Assembly: GCA_023362775.1 (NCBI GenBank)
Contig: JALMGJ010000012.1
Coordinates: 18,923,501-18,987,500 of the forward strand
Reading direction: 5' to 3'
DNA from: Charina bottae
Taxonomy: Eukaryota > Chordata > Lepidosauria > Squamata > Charinaidae
DNA: 64,000 bases
Positions within the stretch are counted from its first letter, which is position 1. Each line of letters begins with the position of its first letter. The notes beneath the pieces are model-generated. The model was not told the origin of the DNA, made no database searches, and saw only the letters and a program-made list of their open reading frames with translations. The position numbers and the translations under genes are program-made. Shown here one piece after another: positions 46,195-57,084 of the stretch.

Positions 46195-46786
46195 TGTTAA
46201 GGTTATTCTATGTAGAATTCATGCGAATGGATTCCTTCACTAGCTTGTGAAGCCAGTATTTTTCCATTCCCTCTGCTGTAAGTGTTTCCCATAACATTCC
46301 ACTAGTAAACAACAGGTGTGTAGCCTTGGCTAGTCAAAACATAGTGATATCAGCCCAAAAATACCCGATCCCATGAGAACCGTTCCCCGAAGGGAAGACA
46401 ATGTGCAACACTGCCATCGCATGGCGATTTATAGTAAGTACAACTCTGTAAATGCATTGTCAGTTTGAAAATGTCCTGACCCACATATAGCCAATCAGAA
46501 TGCTGAAACGAGTGTACATTTCAGCTGTGAACTATGGGTCTATATTCCTACTCTCTTCTTTTTGACTTCTATCTGTCATGTTACCATGTACTCTGTTCCT
46601 GAACTGTAACTATGCCTGGCCTTTGTATGGTCCATGAAACTCTGCGTATGCTTTGTTTTTTTTCCTTTTGCAATAATGTACTATATATCCATTATTGCCT
46701 TATGCTACAATAAAACTATTGTGAGCCCTACACATTGTTTGGATTACTCTGCGCCTGGAACCCCGTAAGACCAACAATTTCCAACA
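46195..46786 (+). mobile_element. Solo LTR, family B
   Basis: 592 bp from tgttaaggtta to atttccaaca with a 5-bp TSD agaaa (46190-46194, 46787-46791). AATAAA at ~46712 in the 3' third. Unlike families A and C in sequence. No internal region attached. Confidence 0.75.
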
Positions 46787-46791
46787 AGAAA

Positions 46792-47802
46792 GGGCCAGAA
46801 ATGGCTACCTATCCTCATCTACCTGTGTTTCTGTCCTCCTGCCATTTGCAGTAGAAGAAGGACAGTGGGAGAAAGGAAATTTAGGAGATGAGCAAGCCAG
46901 AGTAGCTGGGACTAGTCAGGTAGCCAAGGGAGGAGGCAAGAATGGGAGGCCAAGGGCTTTGTGGGTCTCCCCTACCATTGCATTATCAAGCCATGATTTA
47001 TCATACTAAATACATCTGCATCTTTGTGAATTGCCACTTGCTCTTGTTTCTCCGAAAATATGAATGTAGAACTATATATTCCAATCTCTTCGATTGGTAG
47101 AACTATATAGTTCTGCAAACTAGTGTGCTCCAGATGTGAGTTGGGCTGGTGATCTCCAGATAGACCTCACTCCCTGGGGACTGAGTCCTTTATGGCGTCA
47201 TTTTATTTAGGCATCGTGGAAGTGACAGGGCACATTTCTCCTTCAGTAGCATGTTCCATTTCTCTGCGGGGTCTTGAGGCAATGGAATATCAGAGCTAAA
47301 AGGTCACTAGCTGGTATACTTACATCTGTGCAACCCCACAGAGTGCGTAGGAGTAGAGCAACAGCGAAGATATTCTCATCCTTTCTTCAAAGGTATGTGC
47401 AGTCTGTCTAACATGGACCTTCCCTTTATGCAAAACTCATGCTTTGGATTCTTTTCCCCCATTGTTTTCCATCACACAATCTTTACTTACCACAAATATT
47501 AATAATCTGGAGAAAGCACCAGAAGGAATTTGTTTCTTCTACTTTTTAAATGTAGGACAATTTACATTGCAGAAGTGGAATATTTCCTTTATTTAATCAT
47601 TTTTGCCTTAGGGAAGAATAAATAAATTGCAGACATAAGTTCATGAAATATAATCCAAAACTTCAAAAGAGAATGTGAATTTCATGCACACTGCACAGCT
47701 GTATAATGCATGCTCATTAATTCAAGACTCAAAATGTCAGCATTTGCCCTATATTAAATCTAAAGTCTTCTGTTGGAGAAGCATTCACTTCACTATTATC
47801 AA
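46792..47802. other. No gene seen
   Basis: Low-copy DNA. A local repeat tagaactatata occurs at ~47065 and ~47098. Confidence 0.45.
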
Positions 47803-49315
47803 TGATTTGATTTGATTTGATTTGATTTGATTTGGGCACTGCCCAACTCCAAACAACTCAGGGCGGCTCACAATATAATAAAGATAATAAAATACAACAC
47901 AATCCAGAAACATAACCAGCAAAAAACAAACAAGTAAAAGCAGATAAAAAATATCAGAGTGAATCTGGCCAACAACAGAACTTACAGCAACTTTAGCCCA
48001 AGGCCTAGGAGAAGAGCCAGGTCTTTAAGGCCCTCCAGAATGCCATCAGGGTGGGAGCCACCCAGATTGCAAGGGGAACTTCATGCCAGAGGGCAGGCGT
48101 CACAAAGGAGGAGGAGGAGGAGGAGGAGGAGGAGGAGGAGGAGGAGGAGGAGGAGGAGGAGGAGGAGGAGGAGGAGGAGGCTGAAAGATTACACTGTTTG
48201 GTTGAAGAGACCTGAAGTGTGCCAACCCTATTGGTTCATATCAGCTGGGCAGACACCGTGAGAAATAGATAGTCCTTCAAATAATCAGCATCTTGAATTG
48301 CACCTGAAAGGAGATGGGCAACCAGTGCAGCTTTCAGAGCAGATGTGTCACATGGGCATACCAACGCATGCCCATCACTGCCTGCACCGCTGCATTCTGG
48401 ACCAGTTGAAGCTTCCAAGTGGTCTTCAAGGCAGCCCCATGTAAAGTGCATTGGAATGCTTCGGCTATGAGGTGACTAGGGTATGAGTGACTATCTGAAG
48501 GGCCTCCTGATCCAGGAAAGGGTGCAACTGGCACACCAGATGAAGCCATGCAAAGGCTTTCTTGGCCACAGGTGCCACCGCCAAACTGCATACCATCCTT
48601 GAGTGGGGAAATTCAACCACCCAAGGTCAAAGTTGGAATGTATATCTAGGGGGTCCTACCAACCACATCCATTCAGACTTGGTAGAAGTGAGCTGGAGAT
48701 GGTTCCTCCCATCCAAGCCTACACAGCCTCCAGGCACTGGGACAGGACTTCAGCAGCCTCACTTGGCCAGCCTGGGGTTGAAAGATATAATTGGGTCTCA
48801 TCAGCATATTGATGATATTGAACCTCAAACTGGCAGATGACCTCATCCAGCCGTTTCATGTAGATAGGAGGGAAGAGAGCTCTGAGCCTTGAAGCAGCCC
48901 GCAAAGGAGAGGCCTAGGGAGTGAACCACCCTCCTCTGCCTCCAACCAATACTGACTGGAATTGGCCCCGAAGGAAGGAAGAGAACCACCACAGAACAGT
49001 GCCCCCAATGCCCAACCCCCAGAGCTGATGCAGACGGATTCTGTAGTCAACAATCTTGAAAGCCATTAAGGGATCAAGAAGCACAAGGATGGATTCACCA
49101 CCTCTATCAGGCTTTGCCAAAGGTCACCAGAAGTGTAACCAAGGCTCTCTCCTTCCTGAATCCTTGCCTGAAACCTAGCAGGGACAGCTGTGCTCAGCTT
49201 CTGGTACTTAGGGGACAAACTGGGTATGGTAAATTCCCTGGAATAAGGTTGATCCTTCAGGATCTGCCTTGACTTCCAGTTTGTCAACCTCTTTGCAATG
49301 AAAAAACCCTCTGGC
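47803..49315 (-). mobile_element. L2-type LINE, 3' half with (AAATC)n tail
   Basis: The minus-strand tail is a pentamer run (47803-47835 gatttgattt on plus). Upstream come KALKTWLFS-like remnants, KLQLVQNAAVQAVMG (48370-48420), YHQYADETQLYLS, a mutated catalytic block with YADE instead of YADD (~48780-48830), and LMAFKIVDYRI with VLWWFSSFLRGQFQSVLVG of the RT core (48950-49060). Many frameshifts. A (GGA)n expansion interrupts the region before the tail. Confidence 0.8.
48107..48180 (+). repeat. (GGA)n microsatellite
   Basis: About 24 perfect units in the LINE 3' region; purine-only strand. Confidence 0.97.
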
Positions 49316-50438
49316 ATTTGGCTTTAGTTCATCACCTGATTTTTCCATTTATTTACTCCTTAGGACTCCGTTTCTCAGTGAGCTTGCTTCTAGCATTCTG
49401 AGCTTACATTGAATTTATAACCACAAAATTACTACCGTATTTGGTCTGCAAAAATCCAGATGACCACCAGACGGAAGCAAAGAGATACAGGAAACTGTAA
49501 CTCTTTGCTGTCATCTGGTGGTACTTTGGAGCTCTGTTCTCCCTACCAAAGTTGGGGAGGTTGTCAGACACAAAGGTGGGCTATCTAGAATCTCAAATGA
49601 CTTTAGAAGTTCCTGAATTGAAGAGATCTGGACTGATAGCTGAATTGTCCAGTCAAATTTGGAACCATCTAATAGCTACTGTAAATTACAAATAAAAATG
49701 TTAGGCAAGGGGGTCATGATTATCCTACATTTAATGACGTTCGGCCCAGCCATTCTTCTGTCAGTTAGATCCTTGGAGATTTCAATTTTCATTCTTTTTC
49801 TTTTCAGATATATCCAGGATCTTCCTTTTTTCAGATCATAGATCTTTCTCTCAAGTGGCTGCAAATCATTCTAACTTATAATACATAGTAATACTTCGTA
49901 CCTAACATGGAGAAGGTCAAGCAGAAATTTAATCGTCTGTTTTACCTTTTTGAATATGGAATTGTGCCCAGATGCAATTCATCTTTAAAGGTCTCTGTAG
50001 GGCTTCAGTGGCCATTGATTTATCCCTCAAACTATAACGCATTTTGTCTTTTTTCCACAGACTGAACAGTAATATATCAAGGAAATGTACAACTGTTGCA
50101 GGATTTTGCACACTAGAGAAAGTGTTACCTGTTTTCAAAGTAAGACAACCCAAACAACAAAATAATAATGCCAAGAACATTCTACGTTTGCTGGTCTTTG
50201 GAGTTTCAAATCCTTCCATTTAGAGCACTTTCAGATGTCTTAAGAGTGGCAAAGTTTTAAAATTAATTGTACCAGGTTTATGGTTAGGTTTATATCAATG
50301 CAAAGCAGTTCATTACTAACTACAAATGGGGAAAATGAGTGTATTCTGGTATTCTGTCTAGAAAAAGATCATTAAAAAGGGCTAAATATTTGCTGTAATT
50401 ATCAAAGGCTCCATAGAGACCTTATGTTTACTGAATAA
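49316..50438. other. Low-copy DNA with a small hairpin
   Basis: At 49461-49525 imperfect inverted arms (gaccaccagacggaagcaaa and tttgctgtcatctggtggta) face each other across ~14 bp. Otherwise nothing recognised. Confidence 0.5.
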
Positions 50439-50860
50439 GTGGTTTGAAAGAGGGGTCAAGGAATCCATTTATGCCAACTTGGAAAATCCTTCTTTGAATA
50501 GAGGTGGGGGCCTCAGGCACAATCCTTCCCCTATTTTCCTTCCTGCTTTGTCTTCTGTGCCTAGGAAGATTAAGACCATTTCGCAATCTCAACAACAGCA
50601 AGGTAATCTTAACGATCCTCCTTTGGATGATAAAGGGACTTAGAAATTAACATCTCAAATAACCATGACCTAGCCCCAGGCGCAAGGTCCCACAGCCACC
50701 CTAGAAACATATTTAAGGATTCCCTTACTAACTTTGCTCAGACTGAAGAAGCTTCTTGAATAAGGAGCGAAATGTTTCCACTGAGAAAATAGAAATCCAG
50801 TTGACATGATTCAAGCTACAGACAATTCCACCTGGATGACTGAGAACCTTCATCGACATA
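50439..50860 (+). mobile_element. Penelope-like element copy 4, 5'-truncated
   Basis: Starts gtggtttgaaagagg and ends ccttcatcgacata, the full 3' terminus. The coding end (KESIYANLENPSLNRGG) is present. TSD not certain. A SINE starts 18 bp downstream. Confidence 0.85.
50737..50785 (+). ncRNA. Hammerhead-like motif, PLE copy 4
   Basis: Core boxes kept. Stem II is GCUUCUU/AAGGAGC with one G-U pair. GAAACG has become GAAAUG (CpG decay), which breaks the palindromic stem III. Likely inactive. Confidence 0.55.
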
Positions 50861-50877
50861 TCATGTATTTTGCTCTA

Positions 50878-51113
50878 GAGAGCCAGTTTGGTGTAGTGGT
50901 TAAGGCACCAGGCTAGAAACCGGGAGACTGTGAGTTCTAGTCCCACCTTAGTCACAAAGCCAGCTGGATGACCTTGGGCCAGTCATCCCTCACAGCCCTA
51001 GGAAGGAGGCAATGGCAAACCACTTCTGAAAAACCTTGCCAAGAAAACTGCAGGGACTTGTCCAGGCAGTCTCCAAGAATTGGACACAATTGCACAGATT
51101 AAAAAAAAATTTT
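50878..51113 (+). mobile_element. Sauria-type SINE (tRNA head, BovB-like tail)
   Basis: agccagtttggtgtagtggt then taaggcaccaggctagaaac (A box) and gtgagttctagtccc (B box), gccagctggatgaccttggg in the body, and a BovB-like ccaagaattggacacaattg near the end followed by A/T runs. 10-bp TSD ttttgctcta (50868-50877, 51114-51123). Layout as described for Sauria SINEs, which use BovB machinery. Confidence 0.88.
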
Positions 51114-51123
51114 TTTTGCTCTA

Positions 51124-51705
51124 ATATAGTTGCCTGATGAGTTCTAAATAAAGACTTAGCATGGCTTCACAGCCTGATCTCTGTGTTCAGTGCCAAAGAG
51201 ATTATATTCCACATCAATGTATTAGAAAAGATAGGCCCCTGCCCATCTCACATTCTCATGACATGATCTTTTCTTCTTTCCCCCAATCCATAGATTAAAA
51301 GGTAAGGAAATTAATCATAGTTGGATGAAGGGCAAGGAGTTAATTCGCCTGATAGCACACGTGTGAACCCTGGCATTAAGTTAATTCCATATTTAGTGTG
51401 GCAATTTCAGCTGCTGTTAGAAGTGGTCCTTATGAAAAAATCTGCCATGGAAGAGGAGAAGTATGCAAGGAATCCATTACAGATCTACTGGTCAGAGAGA
51501 AGGCATTGCTCTAGTCCCCAAGGATGCTATCTCCATTCCTGAAATTTCTTCTCTGGGAGTTTGCTAATTTCAAGGTATAGAGTTTCTTTTGACCAGTCAG
51601 TTGAAGACCTGGATTTTGTTAGTGTTCTGGCTGCCCTACTGCCTTCTGAAATCCTGTGCCAATGCAGATGGCCTCAGAAATGATGTAGGAAACCTAGAGC
51701 CTTTG
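51124..51705. other. No gene seen
   Basis: Low-copy DNA; nothing recognised. Confidence 0.45.
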
Positions 51706-51713
51706 ATCTAGAT

Positions 51714-51847
51714 CAGTGTTTCTCAACCTCACATCTTTAAGATGTGTGGACTTCAACTCCCAGAATTCCCTAGCCAGCCGTGCTGGCTGGGGAATTCTGG
51801 GAATTGAAGTCCACACATCTTAAAGTTGTTGTGATTGAGAAACACTG
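51714..51847. mobile_element. Palindromic hAT-type MITE
   Basis: 134 bp almost entirely an inverted repeat: cagtgtttctcaacc, then gtggacttcaactcccagaa and its complement around agccagccgtgctggct. Octamers atctagat / gtctagag flank it (6 of 8). The transcript would fold as one hairpin. Confidence 0.85.
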
Positions 51848-51855
51848 GTCTAGAG

Positions 51856-52550
51856 AGACTTCAAAATTAATACCAAAACTTTCATGGCCTCCTGGAGGAC
51901 AGTGATCTGAATATGGAAGTAAAAAAGGGGTATCTTTGTCTTGCACAGATCACTTCTTTTTAATTCTGGCAGGCTTGGAACACTTGCAGTACAGGACTGC
52001 TACATTTCATACCTAAATGTCACATCACCTTAGTTTGCATGGAACAGATCTTTCAGTAAACATTTATAAAGTTGAAGAACAGTGATTAAAATTGTAAACA
52101 TTGTTCTCTGGGGAAAAATTCTCCTTGTTTGAACCTCAGGGCATTATGAATGAATCAACCAAAATAGAAACAGGGAAAAAATCCAAGAAGTCTTTGACCG
52201 TCATGAATATTATCATCTGACAGCTCTGCCAAACTAGGAAAGATACTTTCCAAATTTTAAAAAAACAAAAACTGCATAGTTTTTCCTGCCACTTGTAACT
52301 AAGTACAGCTGTAATTAAACTAGTACTGCTAAAAGTATGCATTCAACAGTAGGCAAATTCTTTCTTCCAAAAATAATTATTGTAATATATTTGGTAGCCC
52401 TTTTCATACTATCGTGCAGTCCAATAACATGGGAGTGCCTGTGGCATTGTTGGTGGGGCAGGCACAGCTGCAGCTCCTTTTTCACAGCTGGCACTAGTGA
52501 GCAGGCAGCCAGCCAGCTGGATCCGGGAGAAGCTTGCCACTTGCTCAATA
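51856..52550. other. No gene seen
   Basis: Low-copy DNA; nothing recognised. Confidence 0.45.
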
Positions 52551-52889
52551 CAGGTAGTCCTCGCTTAACAATCATTCGTTTACTGACAGTTCAGACTTAC
52601 GATGATGCTGGAAAACCGACTTGTAACCAGTCCTCGCACTTACAGCTGTTGCAGCATCCCACAGTCATGTGATCACCATTTTCAACCTTCCCAGCTGGCT
52701 TCCAGCAAGCAATTCAATGGGGAACCGCATGATTTACTTAATGACCACATGGTTTGCTTAACAACCGTGGTGATTTGCTTAATGACCACCACAGAAAAGG
52801 TCGTAAAATTGGGTCAGATTCATTTAATGACCCCTTCGCTGAGCAACCAAAATTCCGGTACCAATTGTGGTAGTTAAGCAAGGTACTGT
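52551..52889. mobile_element. TA-flanked DNA transposon, CAGGTAGTCCTC family
   Basis: Left end caggtagtcctcgcttaaca after TA. Interior has ttaatgacca repeats. The right end is degraded (gtggtagttaagcaaggtac). Third copy of the family. Confidence 0.7.
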
Positions 52890-54043
52890 AGGTACTCCCT
52901 TTTGTGGGATCCAGTGCCTTCATGCCAAGGTCTACCCGGCTGCCTGGCACCCATGCTGAAAAGGGCCTCTTGAGGGCTGGCAGAAAAGGAGCCTGGCTCT
53001 GCAGTGCCTCCAACACCCTAATCCACCCACATCTCAGATTCTGCCTCTTCGTCCATTACAAAGTCTGTCACAAACACACAATGTTTTTGTTTGTTCGCTG
53101 CATCTTGGATAGATGGGCAGCCATACAAATGGGAGGGGGGGAGGGATAAATAAATAAATAAATAAATAAATAAAGTTGAATATGTACAATAGCACACTAT
53201 AACTTCTTTTTCCCCCTGCCCAGTAAGTGATTCTAAATTTTAGTAACTGATAGAAATAGAAGCCAGGTACCTTTCATTGACAGCTTGGCTGGGAACTTTA
53301 AGTACATTCCAAGAAAGTTGTTGTTCTCTGTTGCATATCATCTCTTAGTCTCAGATCTGCTCATCAGTTCTTTCTATGTCACACACACCCGTAATTGTCT
53401 TAATTTCTTTCCTCTTAGCCCATTTTTTTTCATGTTGCAAAGAAAATCTGGAGTAGAGATAATGCAACTCAGAAAGCTAATTTCTCACTTATCTTGTTTT
53501 ATAATGTAAATGGGAATATGTTTAATTCACAATATGCAGGCAGCATATTTAATGAGGCTGTGCAACATTTTGGAAATAATTAGGAAAGGTGCTTTGAAAC
53601 ATGCAGGACTGTGAATGTAGCACCTGTTTGCAACTCTTCAAAGCAGCTACATCTTTTCCTTGGATTGTATGGGTGCTCTCTACAAAAAAAAATGCAGCTG
53701 TTTTTAAAAAAACTGCAGACAAGTGTTATTCCAAAACATCATTTTGGAATCAAATCTGAAGCACTGCTGAGCCCTACTGTTTAACTTAATCCATAGACGG
53801 CCCAGATACAAACTTTTCAGTCCTAATGATACAATATGAGGAAGTTAATTAATACCCTGAAAAGCTTGGAATAGGCTTTGCTGGGTTGACTCTCTGCCAA
53901 CAAGGGGCACATCCAATATGGACGGCAAAGCTGCAGCGGGTTATACCTCTGCTTCCAGTGCTCCTATCAAAGTAGTGTTCTGAGACCAGGGAAGGGGTGG
54001 GATGGAGGTAACCTTGGGGCTGCTGAATCTAATACCCCTCATT
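52890..54043. other. Low-copy DNA with a LINE-like tail
   Basis: At 53085-53175, gatagatgggcagccataca then gataaataaataaataa looks like an L2/CR1-type end. Otherwise nothing recognised. Confidence 0.45.
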
Positions 54044-54051
54044 TGCTAGAG

Positions 54052-54310
54052 CAGAGCTTTCCAAACTTTTCATGTTGGTGACACACTTTTTAGACATGCA
54101 TGATTTCGCGACACACTCTTACAGCAGGGCACAAGGCAGGCACTAGGACCTGTGTGGAATCACAGCAGGTTTGGAGGCAGCAAGGCACAAGGCAGGCACT
54201 AGGACCTGCGCGGAATCCTGGCAGGGCTTGGAGGCAGCAGCAGCCGCGACCCACCCAGACACTGCAGCCGACACACTAACGTGTTCCGACACACAGTTTG
54301 GAAAGCTCTG
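54052..54310. mobile_element. hAT MITE, two-unit minisatellite copy
   Basis: Same family as 18492. Perfect 8-bp TSD tgctagag (54044-54051, 54311-54318). Confidence 0.93.
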
Positions 54311-54623
54311 TGCTAGAGAATCTCTTTTCTGTGTCAGCCTGGACATGATGTAACTTATCATAACCACTGGAACTAATGAAAGGAGAAATTACAGAAAAGG
54401 CCGGGGGGGGGGGGGGGAAGAGCGAAAAATTCCTCACCGCTCACACACAGAAACACGTATCCTGGCTCAGTCTTGGTGAATAACAGAGTTTTGGAAATGG
54501 CAGACAATCCACTGTTTCACACACTCCACCCTACTTAGGATTGCACTACTATTTATACATAAATAGAAACCGGCAAGCAGAGTTTGGCAAGCCCCATGAT
54601 AAAGTAAAAAAAGCTGTAACTAC

Positions 54624-54708
54624 AGGAGGAGGAGGAGGAGGAGGAGGAGGAGGAGGAGGAGGAGGAGGAGGAGGAGGAGGAGGAGGAGGAGGAGGAGGAG
54701 GAGGAGGA
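54624..54708 (+). repeat. (GGA)n microsatellite
   Basis: About 28 perfect units. Poly-Gly and poly-Ser open frames across it are artefacts. A G-run (~54403-54416) lies nearby. Confidence 0.97.
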
Positions 54709-55254
54709 ATGGATAGCTATGTTGTTGCTTATAATCCTATGTCTGTTGGGACAGTGACCCAAAATTAATCAGATAGGCTGGACCAGATTTTCCACTCTTA
54801 ATTTTTTTTTCAATTGTATTGCCTGAATTGATATGCAGAGTTGGAAACTGACATTGTACTGTCTGGTCTCTTGGTTGTGACTGTGTTACAGGGCCTTATT
54901 GCTAGAAGATCATGATTTTAAACTAGAGGTTCTTTCTAAGGTACGGGCACCTCCACACCATTACTGTCTCCTCTTGACACTCTCTTCTAAACAATATGAA
55001 GCCAACCTGCCATTGTCCTGCTTCTGCTGAGCTCTAACCACTGAACCCATGTATCGTGAGCCAGTCAGTGTTTCCTCCAGATGACTGATAGGGAAATACA
55101 AGGAATTACACTCAGTCAATGCTCTTCCCCAAACAACCACCAGTCTTAAAGCAACAAAAATCCCCTCACCTACCTCCCCACAAAAAGGAGATAAACATTA
55201 ACTACCCCTCCCATGTTCAATAGCTGTTTGTTTGTTTCTTTGTTCAAGTATCTT
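54709..55254. other. No gene seen
   Basis: Low-copy DNA; nothing recognised. Confidence 0.45.
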
Positions 55255-55385
55255 CTCTTTCCAGGAGGTTGACAACCAAGAGCTGTGGAGTCCATGGTGC
55301 TCTCTGAGCCTTGTTGTTTTCTTGCAGACGTTTCATTGCCAGGCTAGGCAAGAGCTTTCACTGTGTCCTCTTTGATTCATGATTG
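55255..55385 (-). mobile_element. Remnant of a second PLE-like terminal region
   Basis: On the minus strand cttgcctagcctggcaatga, then aacgtctgcaagaaaacaac and ggctcagagagcacc. GAAACG follows a 5-bp UUGCC/GGCAA hairpin, as in hammerhead stem II, but the first core box is mutated (gtgaaag instead of CUGAUGA). Family assignment rests on recalled resemblance to repeats common in snakes. Confidence 0.4.
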
Positions 55386-55435
55386 ACTATGGGATAGAAA
55401 GATGTGGTAAGGCCCTGATCTCTTCCACATTCTAT

Positions 55436-55755
55436 TTGTTGTTGTTCAGTCGTTTAGTCGTGTCCGACTCTTCGTGACCTCATGGACCATAGCACGCCAG
55501 GCCTTCCTGTCCTCCACTGCCTCCCGGAGTTTACTCAAATTCATGTTCATTACATCGGTGATGCTATCTAACCATCTCATCCTCTGCCGTCCCCTTCTCC
55601 TTTTGCCTTCAGTCTTTCCCAGCATCAGGGTCTTTTCCAGTGAGTCCTCTCTTCGCATTAGGTGGCCAAAGCATTTGAGCTTCAGCTTCAGTATCTGTCC
55701 TTCCAATGAGCAGTCAGGGTTGATTTCCTTTAGGATTGACTGGTTTGACCTCCTA
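55436..55755 (-). mobile_element. RTE-BovB LINE 3' end
   Basis: Close copy of 3000-3310 (same lineage as 2992). Minus-strand KLKLKCFGHLMRREDSLEKT, RWLDSITDVMNMNLSKLREA and VHEVTKSRTRLND are in one open frame (55446-55706). Ends abruptly at gacctcct. TSD unclear. Confidence 0.9.
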
Positions 55756-57084
55756 TGGCACTGACCAAATCATGTCGCTTCTTCTACCCTTAGGTGTGTT
55801 TTCTCTGGAGAGCTGCAGCAAAAACAAGACTTTTCAAATGAACAAGTACAGAGCCAGAAGCAAATTGATTCAATTTCTCAAACCTCCTGACTTGTGAGAT
55901 CAGACAGTCCAGAGATGATTCTGAACAGCTACAAAGCCCTCCTGTAGAAGTGCCCTAAGATGTACCTTCCAAATCCTGTGAGAGGAAAATATCATTGAGC
56001 AGGATGCATTGTTGGGCTAGTTGCCCTTGGTGACAACTGATGCTCTCTTTCTCTGATTGCATAATCCTAATTGCAATCATCAGTTTTATTTAAAATCCAT
56101 GATCTAATCTTCTGTCCCTGCTCTTTCCAAAGATTAGGACATGCTTTTATTCTGTTTACCAAAGAATTAGTTAAAAAAACACAATAAGGCCCAAGTTTTG
56201 TTATCTCCTTTGCTCCTCTCTACAATGAAAACACAGATGTGAAAGATGAAAATAAACTGTTGTTTAAAAAATTAAAATGTTAAATATTTTGACTGAATAT
56301 TATAGGATTTCATATCTGACTTTTTAAAAATTTAAATATACAGTATACCTGAGATCCAGATTTTCTGTTCTTTGTACTTGTAAAGCTGCGTGGTCTTGTT
56401 TTATCTGCAGCTGGTGGAAATACAGATTATTTGGGGTATCACAAAGTTTCAGACATAGTAGATGCATGTTCATTTGTTTTGCTTATTGAATAAAGAAAAT
56501 ATGTTTTCATTTTAGCAGAGTACATAACAGCAGTACCCCTCTCCTGCCCAATTCCATCTTTAAATAGAATTGTTACATCTTAATTAAATTCAATATGGAT
56601 AATATCTCATGCATCTATATATGGAAGATGTATATTAATGGCCCCAAGCCTTTATAAAAGGTCTTTGGTATCTAAGTACACTTTCTAGCAAACCTGTCAA
56701 TGGACATATATGTCCATCTGAATAATGCATGAGATTGCATTGTAACAGCCTTGTCAATGTTGGGGTATCAAAATATAAAAAGTACACCAAATTATTTGTG
56801 AACAGACTAACCTAGCACAGAACGCAATTTAACAAATAGTCCACTGAAACTTTCATGTTTTGCTAAATGTGCATGTTATGCACCCATGAGGATAAGAGCA
56901 CTATATTATATGTAGAGGAATTCCTAATTGTTCAGTTTTTTTCTTCATCATGTATTAGTACTTTGTCTATAGCTACATACATGAGCTTCTTTTCAATCAT
57001 GAAAGCATTGTCTGCTTGAGAGCCCTAAAATTCAGTCTCTTGTGCTATTATGACAAAGAAGATTATGTTTCTTAGCTTTTCTCT
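55756..57084. other. 1.3 kb low-copy DNA, no gene seen
   Basis: AT-rich; no exon or repeat recognised. Confidence 0.45.

Noticed and set aside
54541..54768. Poly-glycine / poly-serine protein
   Set aside because: Translation of (GGA)n; no splice or start context.
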